This document shows, piece after piece, positions 42,658 to 52,808 of a stretch of DNA of 64,000 nucleotides. The notes under the pieces are model-generated. The model ran no database searches. It saw only the letters and a program-made list of their open reading frames with translations, and was not told the DNA's origin. Position 1 is the first letter of the stretch, and every line of letters starts with the position of its first letter. This DNA comes from Halothiobacillus sp. (GTDB lineage: Bacteria > Pseudomonadota > Gammaproteobacteria > Halothiobacillales > Halothiobacillaceae): positions 43,798-107,797 of the forward strand of contig JAGDVP010000008.1 in the NCBI GenBank assembly GCA_023255735.1, written 5' to 3'. Both the position numbers and the translations under genes were made by a program.

Positions 42658-45600
42658 CTAGTTTCTCGCACCCAGCACGCGGGCTGCCGTGGCATCAAAT
42701 AAAGTCATTAATTCGGGCAAGTTTAACGGTTTGGTGAGATAGCCCGCAAACAAGCCCGATGCCTGCGCCGCCCCCATTGAGGGCACCGTGGCATCGGCTG
42801 AGAGCGCTAAAATGGGAATCTCGCGGGTCTCAGTCCATTTTTTCAAGCGCGCCGCCGCCTGATGGCCAGAAATACCGGGCAAGTTAATGTCCATTAAAAT
42901 TAAATCGGGGTGCGGGGTGGCAAGCGCGAGCTCCAAGCCTTGCTCGCCGGTGTGTGCTAACACCAACGTGACATCATCGCGCTCATCGACAATATCCTGC
43001 ATTAGTACGCGGTTATCGGCGTTGTCTTCCACATAAAGCACCCGAATTTGGGGGGTATTGTGCATCAAGTCTGGAGCTGCTGGCGCCGCCGCTGGGGCGG
43101 CCGGGGCATCCAGCGCGGCCAGCGCATCGGCTTGGCTCATCGGCAGCCACAGGGTGAAGGTGGTGCCAACGCCCGCCTCGCTTGTAAACTCAAGCGTGCC
43201 GCCCATGAGCTCCACCAGCTGCTTGGTTATCATCAAACCAATGCCGGTGCCTTCAATGTGGCTACTTTCTTGGCCTAAGCGCTCAAAGGCGCGAAACAGC
43301 CGATGCTGTTTGTCTGCCGCAATGCCAATGCCCGTATCCTCGATGGCTAAGCCGATCAAAGTGCCCGCATCGCCCATTTGCCGCGCCGGTAAGCAGCGGA
43401 TAAATACCTTACCTTGGGGGCGATTGTATTTAATGGCATTGGTAAGCAGGTTGAGTAACACCTGTTTGCTGCGGGTTAAATCCACCCGCACCACGCCACA
43501 CGGCACGCCTTGTAGGCAATTAATCAGGCTGATGCCTGCGGTGCTGGCCACCTCATCCACCATGAGCATGGCCTCATCAACTAATCCTGCCAGATCAATC
43601 GGTTCAAGTGATAGGGTGATTTCACCGGCCTCAATTTTGGCTAAATTCAGCACATCGTTAACCAAGCTCAGTAAATGCTGGCCGGCTTTCAGAATGTGCG
43701 CCACAAAGCCTTGCTGTTTTTCAGATAATAGCTCCTTGCGGCTCGCGGCCATGAGCTGGGCAAAGCCCAAAATCGCATTCAGTGGGGTGCGCAGCTCATG
43801 CGACATGCTTGATAAAAAAGCCGATTTACTTTGGTTGGCGCGCTCGGCCTGCTCTTTGCTGACCACCAGCGCTTGCTCAAAACGCGCGCGTTCCTGCCGC
43901 TCGCGCAGGCTCGTTATCATAATGGCGCAGGTGCTCGTCAGGGGCGCCAAAAATTCGGCCAATTCATGGCTTACGCCTTCGCTGCGATTGGCAATGGCCA
44001 CCACACCCACCAGTTCATCACCCTTAAAAAGCGGAATCCCAAGGTAGTTATCAAGCAAGGGATGCCCCGGCGGAAAACCGCCGCGCCGCGCATCACCCGC
44101 CAAATGGGGCACCACCACCGGCTCTTGCGATTTCATCACCAAGCCAATTAAATTATTGGGATTGCAAAACAGCATATCCCCGGCCATGACGCGCGCAAAC
44201 AAAGCATCCGACTCGGCGCTCCAAGATAGATTGGTGATGGCATGAATTTTAAGGCAGGGATCGGGCTGAATGCCAAACAGTACCTCGCCGATAAAGCCAA
44301 ATTCCGCACCGGTGACGCCAAGCAATTGCGCCAGCATCATAGGCCATGACTCTTGATTCGTTTGCGTATCCAGAAACGATTGCACCACGTGATTCACGCC
44401 ATCGAGCAACTGGCGCTGGCGCACGAGCTTGGCTTGGGCTTGGGTAGCAAGCGTCACGTCTTGCGTGACCCCCACAATCTCGACCGGCTGGCCGAACTCA
44501 TCACACAGCACATGGCCTTTAGCACGAAGGCAGCGGGTGCGATCATGGGTTAAATACTCAAACTCAAAATGGCGCGCTTCGGCAGCGGCGGCGGCAAACT
44601 CCGCATCAATGGCCGCGTGAAACTCTGGCGCGATGAGCGCGCGCAGCGCTGCATGTGGGAGCATTTTTGTGTTTTCAGGCAAACCCAAAATCCGCGCAAA
44701 GCCTGGGCTAATCTCGATTTCACCGCGAGCGGGGCTCAACGACCAAAAGCCGATTTGGGCAAATTGCTCACCCAGCACACGGATCTCATCGGCGCGCGAT
44801 AAGGCTTGCGCCATGTTGCTTAAATTGGTGACATCTTGCCCAAGGGTAACCACGCCCACCGTCAGGCCGTTTTCATCCCGTAGCGGCGATTTAGTGGTTT
44901 CAAATACGTGGGGCTCACCGTGCAATACGACGGGGGTACGAAAGGTGTGTGCCTCGCCTGTCGCCATGACCTGCGCGTTGGCCACTTCATTCATTGTCAC
45001 GGCGGATGCGGGGAGAAATTCACGCGAATTTTTACCCAGCAAATCGGCAGGCTTTTGGCCGAGCCCTGCCGCAAAGGCTTGATTGGCGAGCAGCAGCACG
45101 CCGTCGCGATCCACCGCTGCAATCGGGTTAACCGAGCTATCAATCACCGAGCGCAGCAAAGCGCGCTCGGTGGCTAACGCCGCCTCAGCAGCGGCTTGCT
45201 CACTTAAATCGGAAATAAACCCCACAAAGTGGCTTGCGCCCTCAATCTGAATTTCACTCACCGCGAGTTGAAACGGGAACGTTGAGCCATCTCGGCGCAG
45301 ACCGCGCACCGCACGCCCCACCCCAATCACTTTTGGCTCGCGCGTCGCCAAATACTGCAACAAATAGCCATCATGCGCCGAGCGCCACGGCTCGGGCATC
45401 AGCATCGAGACGTTTTGCCCGATAAGCTCAAAGGCGGGGTAACCAAACAAACGCTCGGCACTGGGGTTGGCCGCCTCCATCACGCCCTCGGCGTTAATCC
45501 GCACGATGCCGAGCGCCGCCGTTTGCAAAATGGCCTTCAGCTCTAGCCCCATGGCGGCGAGCGGTTTTTGCTGCGCCATAAGCCTGACTGAATCGAGCTG

Positions 45601-46098
45601 AAACTGCAAGGTGGCCGAGAGCTGCACGGCAAAATCATCCAGCAATTGAATTTCATCTTTGCTCAGCGCACGCGGCTTGGTATCCATAATGCACAAGGTG
45701 CCGACCGCATAAGCGCCATCCAGCACCAAAGGCGCACCGGCATAAAAGCGGATGCCGAGCGCCCCTGTCACCATGGGGGAATTTTGTGAGCGCGCATCTT
45801 GCGTGGTGTCGCTAATCACCAAGGGCGCAAACGGCGGCAGCAAGGCATGCGAGCAAATCGCTAAATCGCGGGCTATCTCGCGCATCGGCAAGCCATGCAC
45901 CGCACGAAATCGCTGATGGGTTTCATCCGCCAGCGCCATCAGCGCAATGGGCGCGCCAAACACGCGCCGCAGAATGTCTACCTTGCGCGTAAACACTAAA
46001 TCATCGGCAGAATCAAATAGCGCCAACTCCTGCAGCACCCGCAACCGCGCCGCTTCATTCGCGGGGCGGGGCGCTTTCATATGATTGGGTTCATCCAT
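42658..46098 (-). CDS. Hybrid sensor histidine kinase (GAF-PAS-PAS-PAS-GAF-HisKA-HATPase-REC)
   Basis: N-terminal GAF; NPSAERLFGYPAFELIGQNVSMLMPEPWRSAHD (PAS); FLSSMSHELRTPLNAILGFAQLM; GIGLMITKQLVELMGGTLEF; C-terminal REC ILMDINLPGISG. Confidence 0.95.
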   Translation of the reverse strand: MDEPNHMKAPRPANEAARLRVLQELALFDSADDLVFTRKVDILRRVFGAPIALMALADETHQRFRAVHGLPMREIARDLAICSHALLPPFAPLVISDTTQDARSQNSPMVTGALGIRFYAGAPLVLDGAYAVGTLCIMDTKPRALSKDEIQLLDDFAVQLSATLQFQLDSVRLMAQQKPLAAMGLELKAILQTAALGIVRINAEGVMEAANPSAERLFGYPAFELIGQNVSMLMPEPWRSAHDGYLLQYLATREPKVIGVGRAVRGLRRDGSTFPFQLAVSEIQIEGASHFVGFISDLSEQAAAEAALATERALLRSVIDSSVNPIAAVDRDGVLLLANQAFAAGLGQKPADLLGKNSREFLPASAVTMNEVANAQVMATGEAHTFRTPVVLHGEPHVFETTKSPLRDENGLTVGVVTLGQDVTNLSNMAQALSRADEIRVLGEQFAQIGFWSLSPARGEIEISPGFARILGLPENTKMLPHAALRALIAPEFHAAIDAEFAAAAAEARHFEFEYLTHDRTRCLRAKGHVLCDEFGQPVEIVGVTQDVTLATQAQAKLVRQRQLLDGVNHVVQSFLDTQTNQESWPMMLAQLLGVTGAEFGFIGEVLFGIQPDPCLKIHAITNLSWSAESDALFARVMAGDMLFCNPNNLIGLVMKSQEPVVVPHLAGDARRGGFPPGHPLLDNYLGIPLFKGDELVGVVAIANRSEGVSHELAEFLAPLTSTCAIMITSLRERQERARFEQALVVSKEQAERANQSKSAFLSSMSHELRTPLNAILGFAQLMAASRKELLSEKQQGFVAHILKAGQHLLSLVNDVLNLAKIEAGEITLSLEPIDLAGLVDEAMLMVDEVASTAGISLINCLQGVPCGVVRVDLTRSKQVLLNLLTNAIKYNRPQGKVFIRCLPARQMGDAGTLIGLAIEDTGIGIAADKQHRLFRAFERLGQESSHIEGTGIGLMITKQLVELMGGTLEFTSEAGVGTTFTLWLPMSQADALAALDAPAAPAAAPAAPDLMHNTPQIRVLYVEDNADNRVLMQDIVDERDDVTLVLAHTGEQGLELALATPHPDLILMDINLPGISGHQAAARLKKWTETREIPILALSADATVPSMGAAQASGLFAGYLTKPLNLPELMTLFDATAARVLGARN

Positions 46099-46276
46099 AA
46101 ATATTGCTTTTACCTCGCAATGTGCTGGCCATGCGTGTTCGGCTCCGCCCAGCGTGGGGCGTCAAATGTCAGAACAGTTGCCCTGTCAGTCACAATAACA
46201 AAAAAACCGAAATGGCAATCGAGCAATTCCGGTTTTAATTCAGCGCGTAACAATTATTTACATTAACGCGGGGGCA

Positions 46277-46927
46277 TCACTGCGCGGGCACAATCAAAAT
46301 ATCCACCCGGCGATTTTGCGCCCGGCCTTGTTCAGTGGCGTTGCTGGCAATGGGCTTGGTCATGCCGTAACCAATGGCCTGAATCCGATTATAAGGCACG
46401 CCATATTGCGATAAGGCGCTGGCCACACTTTGCGCCCGGTTTTGCGACAACTGCTGGTTATACGCGGCAGAACCGGTGGAATCGGTGTTGCCCTCTACCC
46501 GCACCATCGTGCCGGGGTATTGATTAATGCTTTGCGCCAAATTTTGCAGCACAGGCATAAATTGCGGATTGAGCGTGGCGCTGTTGGTGGCAAAGGTAAT
46601 CGCCTCGGGCGCTTGCAAATGAATGCCATCGCCTTGGCGCTGTACTTCAACCCCAGTATTAGCCATTTGCTGCTGCAATTGCGCGGCTTGCTTATCCATT
46701 TGGTTGCCAAGCAAGCCCCCAATCCCCGCGCCCACCGCCGCGCCAATCAAGGTGCCGCCCGTTTTGTTGCCACTGCCGGCAATTAAATTACCCGCCAACG
46801 CGCCCACACCCGCGCCCACGGTGGCACCCGTTGTGGTGCGGCCATATTCACCCTGATAGGGGTTTTGTGCGCAACCCGCTAATACGGTTAAAGAGGCCGC
46901 CAAACTCATCATCATGATTTTTTTCAT
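46277..46927 (-). CDS. OmpA-family lipoprotein with glycine-zipper region (YiaD-like)
   Basis: Lipobox LTVLAGCAQN; glycine zipper GAGVGALAGNLIAG; OmpA VRVEGNTDSTGSAAYNQQLSQNRAQSVASAL. Confidence 0.93.
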   Translation of the reverse strand: MKKIMMMSLAASLTVLAGCAQNPYQGEYGRTTTGATVGAGVGALAGNLIAGSGNKTGGTLIGAAVGAGIGGLLGNQMDKQAAQLQQQMANTGVEVQRQGDGIHLQAPEAITFATNSATLNPQFMPVLQNLAQSINQYPGTMVRVEGNTDSTGSAAYNQQLSQNRAQSVASALSQYGVPYNRIQAIGYGMTKPIASNATEQGRAQNRRVDILIVPAQ

Positions 46928-46963
46928 CGGTCATTCCTCAGCGTGTGATTAAAAAATTTAAAT

Positions 46964-48082
46964 TTACCCGTCTACTCTCGGCAGGTTTGCGAGCGCTGTC
47001 AACAAAGCCGCCACGTGATCGACCGTGTGCGCCGCGCTGAATGTTACCCGCAACCGCGCCGAGCCTGCGGGCACGGTCGGCGGGCGGATGGCGGGCACCC
47101 AAAATCCCGCTTGTGCCAGAGATTGCGCGGCAGCTAACGCCGCCGAACTTGCCCCGATCAGCACGGGCTGAATCGGGGTATCTGAGGCCATAAGGCGCCA
47201 GCCCGCCGGCATACCCTGCTTGAACTGCTCAACCCGCGCGCGCCACGCGGCGCGCAAATCATCGCCCGCTTGCACCAAGCGCAAGCTGGTTTGGGTGGCA
47301 AAAGCCAAAGCCGGCGGCTGTGCGGTAGTGAACACATAGCTGCGGGCGCGTTGCATAATCACCTCGATGGGTTGCGCGGCGCCAGCGATAAACGCGCCCG
47401 CCGACCCAAAGGCCTTGCCGAGCGTGCCCACCTGCAACAGATAGTCCGGCACGCCGCGACAGGTTAAGCCCAACTGCGCGAGCGAGCCCCGCCCCGCCCC
47501 GCCCCAAACACCAAATCCGTGGGCATCATCAACCACAAGCCAGGCATCAAATTCTTCCGCCAGCGCCATTAATGTCGATAACGGCGCCACATCGCCATCC
47601 ATGCTAAAAACCCCATCGGTGAGGATCATTTTCACCCCCTCGGCCCGCATTAATTGCCGCCTTGCATCGTTCATATCCGCGTGACGATAGCGTAACAGCG
47701 TAGCGCCTGAAAGCTTGGCGGCATCATTGAGCGAGGCATGGTTGAGCTTGTCCGCAATCACCGTGTCACCCCGCCCCACCAAGCCGCCCACCACGGCTAA
47801 ATTGGCCATATAGCCCGTGGATAAAAGCAAGGCACGCGGCACGGCCAGCCAATCAGCCAGTAAGAATTCCAGCTCAGAATGCGGCTCAAAATGGCCATTC
47901 ACCAAGTGCGCCGCGCCCGCGCCCACGCCCCAGCGCGCCGCGCCCTGCTGCAAGGCCGCCACGAGCCTTGGGTGATTGGCTAACCCCAAATAATCGTTAC
48001 TGCAAAACGTGATGCGCGCCTGCCCATTGATTTGCATCACCGCAGCTTGCGGGCTTTGCGCTATATGCAGTTTGCGCTCCAA
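46964..48082 (-). CDS. bioF: 8-amino-7-oxononanoate synthase
   Basis: SNDYLGLANHPRLVAAL, STGYMANLAVVGGL, LVVDDAHGFGVWGGAGRGSL, VGTLGKAFGSAGAFIAG. Confidence 0.93.
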   Translation of the reverse strand: MERKLHIAQSPQAAVMQINGQARITFCSNDYLGLANHPRLVAALQQGAARWGVGAGAAHLVNGHFEPHSELEFLLADWLAVPRALLLSTGYMANLAVVGGLVGRGDTVIADKLNHASLNDAAKLSGATLLRYRHADMNDARRQLMRAEGVKMILTDGVFSMDGDVAPLSTLMALAEEFDAWLVVDDAHGFGVWGGAGRGSLAQLGLTCRGVPDYLLQVGTLGKAFGSAGAFIAGAAQPIEVIMQRARSYVFTTAQPPALAFATQTSLRLVQAGDDLRAAWRARVEQFKQGMPAGWRLMASDTPIQPVLIGASSAALAAAQSLAQAGFWVPAIRPPTVPAGSARLRVTFSAAHTVDHVAALLTALANLPRVDG

Positions 48083-48174
48083 GCCTTCAGCGCGGCGGGC
48101 ATTTAACCACTGTGTCCAATCGCGGGTTGTGATAACTTCAATCCTCTTAAATAACCTTAAAACAGCCTATTTTT

Positions 48175-50136
48175 ATGCGCTTGCCCGTTAATATTTTTCT
48201 GTGGACTTTTGGCGCCACCCTCTTGCCCGTTCTGGCCTTGGTGTGGGGGGTTACGGCCTTTAGTGAGCATCGCTTTCAGGCCGAAGTCAATCGAGAAATC
48301 GGCGATAACATCCAAGCACTCACCGGTGAAATTAATAACCGCCTGCGCTACGAGCGCGAAGTGCTGCGGGGCATCGCCCACGCCCAACCCATTCAAACCA
48401 TGCTCAATGTGCTCACCGCATCAGCGCAAGGCATTCGCCACCCCGATTTAACCTCCGATCGCATTCGCGCCAATTCATTTCTCGCCGGCCTGCAGCGCAC
48501 CGTGCCGGGCTTGGGCAGTATTCGCATACTCGATGCGGCGGGCAATACCGTGGTTAAAACCACACTGGGGCGCGCCGCCTCGCCCATGTTCCCCAGTTTA
48601 AGCCAAGTCAATTATGTGGAAGAAGAACTGGAAAATCCGGCCTTTTTACAGCAGCTTAAAAATTTACCCATGGACGAGGTGAGTTTTGTCATGCTGCCCG
48701 CCTCGCTTTGGGATGCCGCGCCCGACCAATACCCCAGCATGCTTTACGGCGTGTATCCGCTTAGAAATTTTGGCAGCGAGCGCGCGGGGTATGTGGTGCT
48801 GAACACCTATGGCGAGTACCTTGATCAAATTTTAACGCTGTCACCCAAGCCCCGCGGCAGCCATGTGATGGTGATCGAGCACGACCCCGGCAACGCCCAG
48901 CGCGATGGCCTGATTTTATATAACGATCAAACCAACCGCGCGTTTACCACACCAATGGAAGCCAACCCGCAAACCCCGCCCACCTACGCACAAGCACTGG
49001 ATAAAGGCGCGTTTTGGCAATCGGCGGTGGCCCAATCCGATGGCCTGTATTTATCCCGCAGCGGCAAAACCCGAATCTATTTTCAAGAATATCACCCCTA
49101 TCCCAATAGCCTCGTTTCTTGGTTTATCAGCCTAAGGGTGCCCGCCAACGTCACCTCAGCGCCGTATGAAGATATTCATCAAAGCTTATGGGGGTTTACC
49201 GTGCTGGCTTTGGGCATGAGCTTGCTCTTGGCCGGCCTAGGCGCGCGCTACTTTTCCCGCCCCATTGTTCGCTTAGGGCGCAGCCTCAAACTATTTGCCG
49301 ATGGCAATCGCGAACACAGCATTCCGGTTGATTCGCGCACGACCGAAGTGCGCCAGCTTCAGCAATCTTTTTATTACTTAACCGAGCACTTAACCTTTGA
49401 GGCTCAAAAGCGGCAAGCGGCTGAACGCCAAATGCTGCAACAAGCCAAACTCGCCTCCATTGGCGAAATGGCCGCCGGCATTGGCCACGAAATTAACAAC
49501 CCCCTAAACAACATCCTCACCTTAACCCGCTTAATTGAGCGCCAAACATTGCCGGAGCAAACCCTGCTTCGCACCGATATTGAGGATTTACGCACCGAGG
49601 CACTAAGGGTCGGGCATATCGTGCGCGGCGTCATGAATTTTGCCCGCCAGCTGCCGCCGGAGCATCAGCCCACCGACACGGGCCCTTGGCTGTGTGAGCT
49701 CATCGATCGCCTGCAACCCGAAGCCATTGAAGCCGATGTGCATCTCAATTTGAACTTAAGCGACCCGCCGTGCAGCGCCAGCTTCGACCCCAACCAAATC
49801 GGCCAAGTGGTGATTAACCTCGTGCGCAATGCCATTCACGCCTCCCCCGCCGAAGGCACCATCACCATTCAAACCGAGTGCCAGCCCGAACATTTTCTTG
49901 TTATCGTGCAAGATGAAGGTTTGGGGATTGAAGCCAGCGCGCGCGATAAAATTTTCGACCCATTTTTCACCACCAAACCCGTCGACAAGGGCACCGGTTT
50001 AGGTTTATCCATAAGCCTTGGCATCGTGCAGTATCATGGCGGAAAATTAAGCGTCGAAAACCGTACCGACCGCACCGGCGTGCGCGCGATCTTGCAATTA
50101 CCGCGCGAGAAATCCACCCCGCGCGTGGGCGATTAA
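48175..50136 (+). CDS. NtrB-type sensor histidine kinase with extracytoplasmic sensor domain and HAMP
   Basis: [33 protein letters not shown] (H box), [21 protein letters not shown] (N box), [20 protein letters not shown] (G box). Confidence 0.95.
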   Translation: MRLPVNIFLWTFGATLLPVLALVWGVTAFSEHRFQAEVNREIGDNIQALTGEINNRLRYEREVLRGIAHAQPIQTMLNVLTASAQGIRHPDLTSDRIRANSFLAGLQRTVPGLGSIRILDAAGNTVVKTTLGRAASPMFPSLSQVNYVEEELENPAFLQQLKNLPMDEVSFVMLPASLWDAAPDQYPSMLYGVYPLRNFGSERAGYVVLNTYGEYLDQILTLSPKPRGSHVMVIEHDPGNAQRDGLILYNDQTNRAFTTPMEANPQTPPTYAQALDKGAFWQSAVAQSDGLYLSRSGKTRIYFQEYHPYPNSLVSWFISLRVPANVTSAPYEDIHQSLWGFTVLALGMSLLLAGLGARYFSRPIVRLGRSLKLFADGNREHSIPVDSRTTEVRQLQQSFYYLTEHLTFEAQKRQAAERQMLQQAKLASIGEMAAGIGHEINNPLNNILTLTRLIERQTLPEQTLLRTDIEDLRTEALRVGHIVRGVMNFARQLPPEHQPTDTGPWLCELIDRLQPEAIEADVHLNLNLSDPPCSASFDPNQIGQVVINLVRNAIHASPAEGTITIQTECQPEHFLVIVQDEGLGIEASARDKIFDPFFTTKPVDKGTGLGLSISLGIVQYHGGKLSVENRTDRTGVRAILQLPREKSTPRVGD

Positions 50137-50192
50137 CGTATAGCGCTTGCCTTCAACCTGTTTGCCTTCAACCTTGAAAACTTAAAATAATT

Positions 50193-51572
50193 ATGAGCCA
50201 AACCCCCACCATCGCCTTTGTCGATGACGACCCCCGCGCCAGCGAACTCTTTGCGCGTTTTGCCAAAACCGAAGGGCTGAACGTTCACGGATTCCAATCG
50301 GTAAGCGCCGCACAGACTTGGCTTGAAAAAAATGCCGCCGATTTAATTATTTCCGACCTTAAAATGCCCGGATTATCGGGGCTAGAATTTTTGCAATGGG
50401 TGCGCAACCGCGACCAAGCCATCCCCTTCGTGCTCATCACCGGCTTTTCAACGCTCGATAACGCCATTGATGCCCTGCGCTTGGGCGCCAATGATTTCAT
50501 CAAAAAACCCTACGATATTGATGAACTCGTGCAACTCGCCCACCGCATGCTGCGCCCAGATGCCGCCGCGCAAGAACCCGACCCCAACACGATGAGCCGC
50601 GCCATGCTGGGCAATTCGCCCGCCATTGCCGGGGTTTATCGCATCATCGATAAAATCCGCGACGTGCGCATTAACGTCATGATCGAAGGCGAATCGGGCA
50701 GCGGCAAAGAGCTCGCCGCCCGCGCCATTCACGATCGCTCTGATTTCGCAGCCATGCCCTACATCGTCATCGACTGCGGCGCGCTCACCGATACCCTGCT
50801 TGAAAATGAACTTTTTGGCCACGAAAAAGGCGCTTACACCGGCGCATCCAGCACCAAACAAGGTTTGCTCGAAGTCGCCAGTGGCGGCACCGTATTCTTA
50901 GATGAAATCGGCAATATCTCCGATGCCATGCAAGTTAAATTACTGCGCGTGATCCAAGAGCAACAAATCACCCGCGTCGGCGGCGTTACCCCCATTAAAA
51001 TTGACGTACGCTTCATCGTCGCCAGCAACCGCGATTTAGCGCAAATGGTGAGCGAAGGCAGCTTCCGCCACGATTTATACCACCGCCTGCACGTCGTGCG
51101 CCTGCGCATTCCGCCCTTGCGTGAACGCCGCGAAGACATCCCCGTATTAATTGACCACTTCATCCGCCATTTTGCCTCGCGCTACAACCGCCCCGCCGAA
51201 CGATTCGAGGCCGGCTGCCTTGAGCGCATCGAACACTACCCCTGGCCGGGCAACATCCGTGAACTCAAAAACATGATCGAACGCGCCGTGGCGCTCTCAA
51301 GCGGGCCTGAAATAAGGCTCGATTCAGAATCGCAAACCACGCCACCCTGGGCCACCCCGCGCACCAAGGCACGCCAAGCAGACACGCCAGACACCCTAGC
51401 GGGCGACTACCCCACGCTCGAGGTGCTCGAGCGGCGCTACATCGAAAAACTGCTCAAAGAATACGAAGGCAACCGCGAAAAAACCGCGCAAACGCTCGGC
51501 ATCAACAAATCCACCTTGTGGCGCAAACTGCAAGGCTATGATCAATCCTTATCAGACGACCTACTCCCTTAA
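50193..51572 (+). CDS. Sigma54-dependent response regulator (NtrC family: REC-AAA+-Fis HTH)
   Basis: IAFVDDDPRASELFARFAK, EGESGSGKELAARAIHDRS, ELFGHEKGAYTGASSTKQGLLEVASGGTVFLDEIG, WPGNIRELKNMIERAV, C-terminal REKTAQTLGINKSTLWRKL. Confidence 0.97.
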   Translation: MSQTPTIAFVDDDPRASELFARFAKTEGLNVHGFQSVSAAQTWLEKNAADLIISDLKMPGLSGLEFLQWVRNRDQAIPFVLITGFSTLDNAIDALRLGANDFIKKPYDIDELVQLAHRMLRPDAAAQEPDPNTMSRAMLGNSPAIAGVYRIIDKIRDVRINVMIEGESGSGKELAARAIHDRSDFAAMPYIVIDCGALTDTLLENELFGHEKGAYTGASSTKQGLLEVASGGTVFLDEIGNISDAMQVKLLRVIQEQQITRVGGVTPIKIDVRFIVASNRDLAQMVSEGSFRHDLYHRLHVVRLRIPPLRERREDIPVLIDHFIRHFASRYNRPAERFEAGCLERIEHYPWPGNIRELKNMIERAVALSSGPEIRLDSESQTTPPWATPRTKARQADTPDTLAGDYPTLEVLERRYIEKLLKEYEGNREKTAQTLGINKSTLWRKLQGYDQSLSDDLLP

Positions 51573-51677
51573 CCCTGCCTTGAAGCTGTTTTGCCCGCAA
51601 CAGGCTATCGGCAGGGTGCAAACTTAGCAACATCCCGCCATAGAAAAATTCATTTAATCGGGGAAATTTATTATGGC

Positions 51678-51717
51678 GCAAATTGCCGTACAAAAATTGC
51701 AGTTTGCAATTTGCAAT
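51678..51717. promoter_or_regulatory. Candidate enhancer/UAS region for the sigma54 activator
   Basis: Palindrome GCAAATTGC (51678-51686), inverted repeat ATTGCAgttTGCAAT (51696-51710) and a second tandem TTGCAAT (51711-51717). Confidence 0.5.
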
Positions 51718-51764
51718 GTGGCGAATGACTCACCCAAAAATTGAAAAAACAACAGGTTAAAAGT

Positions 51765-51780
51765 TGGCACAGGCTATGCA
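51765..51780 (+). promoter_or_regulatory. Sigma54 (-24/-12) promoter of soxYZ
   Basis: TGGCACAGGCTATGCA; the GG and GC dinucleotides have the correct 10-nt spacing, about 46 nt upstream of the soxY ATG. Confidence 0.75.
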
Positions 51781-51826
51781 ATAGGGTAAACGTGGTCTTC
51801 CACGCAACATTGAGGAGTTCAGATCT

Positions 51827-52297
51827 ATGCAATCTAATCGTCGTGTATTTTTAAAAGGCAGCATGGCTGCCAGTGCTGTTGGCTTGGCTATTGGTGCCGG
51901 CCTTTTAACCCCACGTGCAGTCATGGCTGCGGCATGGCCCCAAGCGGCTTACGATGCCAAAGGCTTCGATGATGCTCTGAAAGGCATTTTCGGCGTTTCA
52001 GGTGCCACTGAGTCTAAAGACATCACCGTGAAAGCCCCTGACATCGCGGAAAACGGCGCCGTGGTTCCTGTCACCGTTGAGTCTGCGGTTGCCGGCACCG
52101 ACAACATCGCAATCATGGTAAAAGGCAATCCAAATCCTTTGGTTTGTAACTTCAAATTCGATGGCGCTCAGCCCTTCTTGTCTACCCGTATCCGTATGGG
52201 CAAAACAGACAACGTGATCGGGGTTGCCCACGCTGGCGGCAAACTGTACATGGCTGAGAAGCAAGTTAAAGTCACCATCGGCGGCTGCGGCGGCTAA
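51827..52297 (+). CDS. soxY: Thiosulfate oxidation carrier protein SoxY
   Basis: Tat-type leader SNRRVFLKGSMAASAVG; C-terminal swinging-arm motif VTIGGCGG. Confidence 0.96.
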   Translation: MQSNRRVFLKGSMAASAVGLAIGAGLLTPRAVMAAAWPQAAYDAKGFDDALKGIFGVSGATESKDITVKAPDIAENGAVVPVTVESAVAGTDNIAIMVKGNPNPLVCNFKFDGAQPFLSTRIRMGKTDNVIGVAHAGGKLYMAEKQVKVTIGGCGG

Positions 52298-52354
52298 TTG
52301 CAAAAGCAGTTACTGTTCCGGTCATTGAATTACGAATTAATGAGGTATTGATAA

Positions 52355-52660
52355 ATGTCATCAATCAAAATGCGTATTAGCGCCGCTGGCGACGTTCTGG
52401 ATGTTAAAAGCCTGATTGAGCAGGTTATGGAATCTGGTCGGATGAAGGACAAGGCAACGGGTCAATTGATTCCTGCCAACTACATTCAAACATTGACTGT
52501 CGCTGTGAACGACAAAGTCATGGTTGAAGCCAACTTGTCTGTCGCGGTTTCTAAAAACCCCTACATCAACGTGAAAGTTCCTGGCAAAAAAGGCGATAAA
52601 GTCACCATCGCTTACACCACGAACGAAGGCAAAACCGACACCCAAACCGAAACAGCCTAA
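52355..52660 (+). CDS. soxZ: Thiosulfate oxidation carrier complex protein SoxZ
   Basis: MSSIKMRISAAGDVLDVKSLIEQVMESGRMKDKATGQLIPANYIQ; directly after soxY. Confidence 0.96.
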   Translation: MSSIKMRISAAGDVLDVKSLIEQVMESGRMKDKATGQLIPANYIQTLTVAVNDKVMVEANLSVAVSKNPYINVKVPGKKGDKVTIAYTTNEGKTDTQTETA

Positions 52661-52703
52661 TTTGCTGCGCCGGTTCGCGCTGCAATAAGTGCAGCGCACG
52701 TTG

Positions 52704-52733
52704 TAAAAAAACCCGCATCACTGCGGGTTTTTT
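52704..52733 (+). terminator. Rho-independent terminator after soxZ
   Basis: AAAAAAACCCGCA-TCAC-TGCGGGTTTTTTG. Confidence 0.85.
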
Positions 52734-52808
52734 GTTGCGCGCAGGCGAGGTTAATTTCAAGCATCCCTCGTAGACCCACGCCTCAAACGGCCTACGCTGG
52801 GGCATGTT

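Noticed and set aside
43058-44047. 329-aa plus-strand ORF opposite the hybrid kinase gene
   Set aside because: Fully antisense to a strongly supported kinase; low-complexity Ser/Ala/Pro composition typical of shadow ORFs in G/C-rich DNA.
46199-46243. Hairpin AAAACCGAAAT...AATTCCGGTTTT between the hybrid kinase and OmpA genes
   Set aside because: Stem is interrupted and lies upstream of both genes' relevant ends ambiguously; too weak to call a terminator or RNA.
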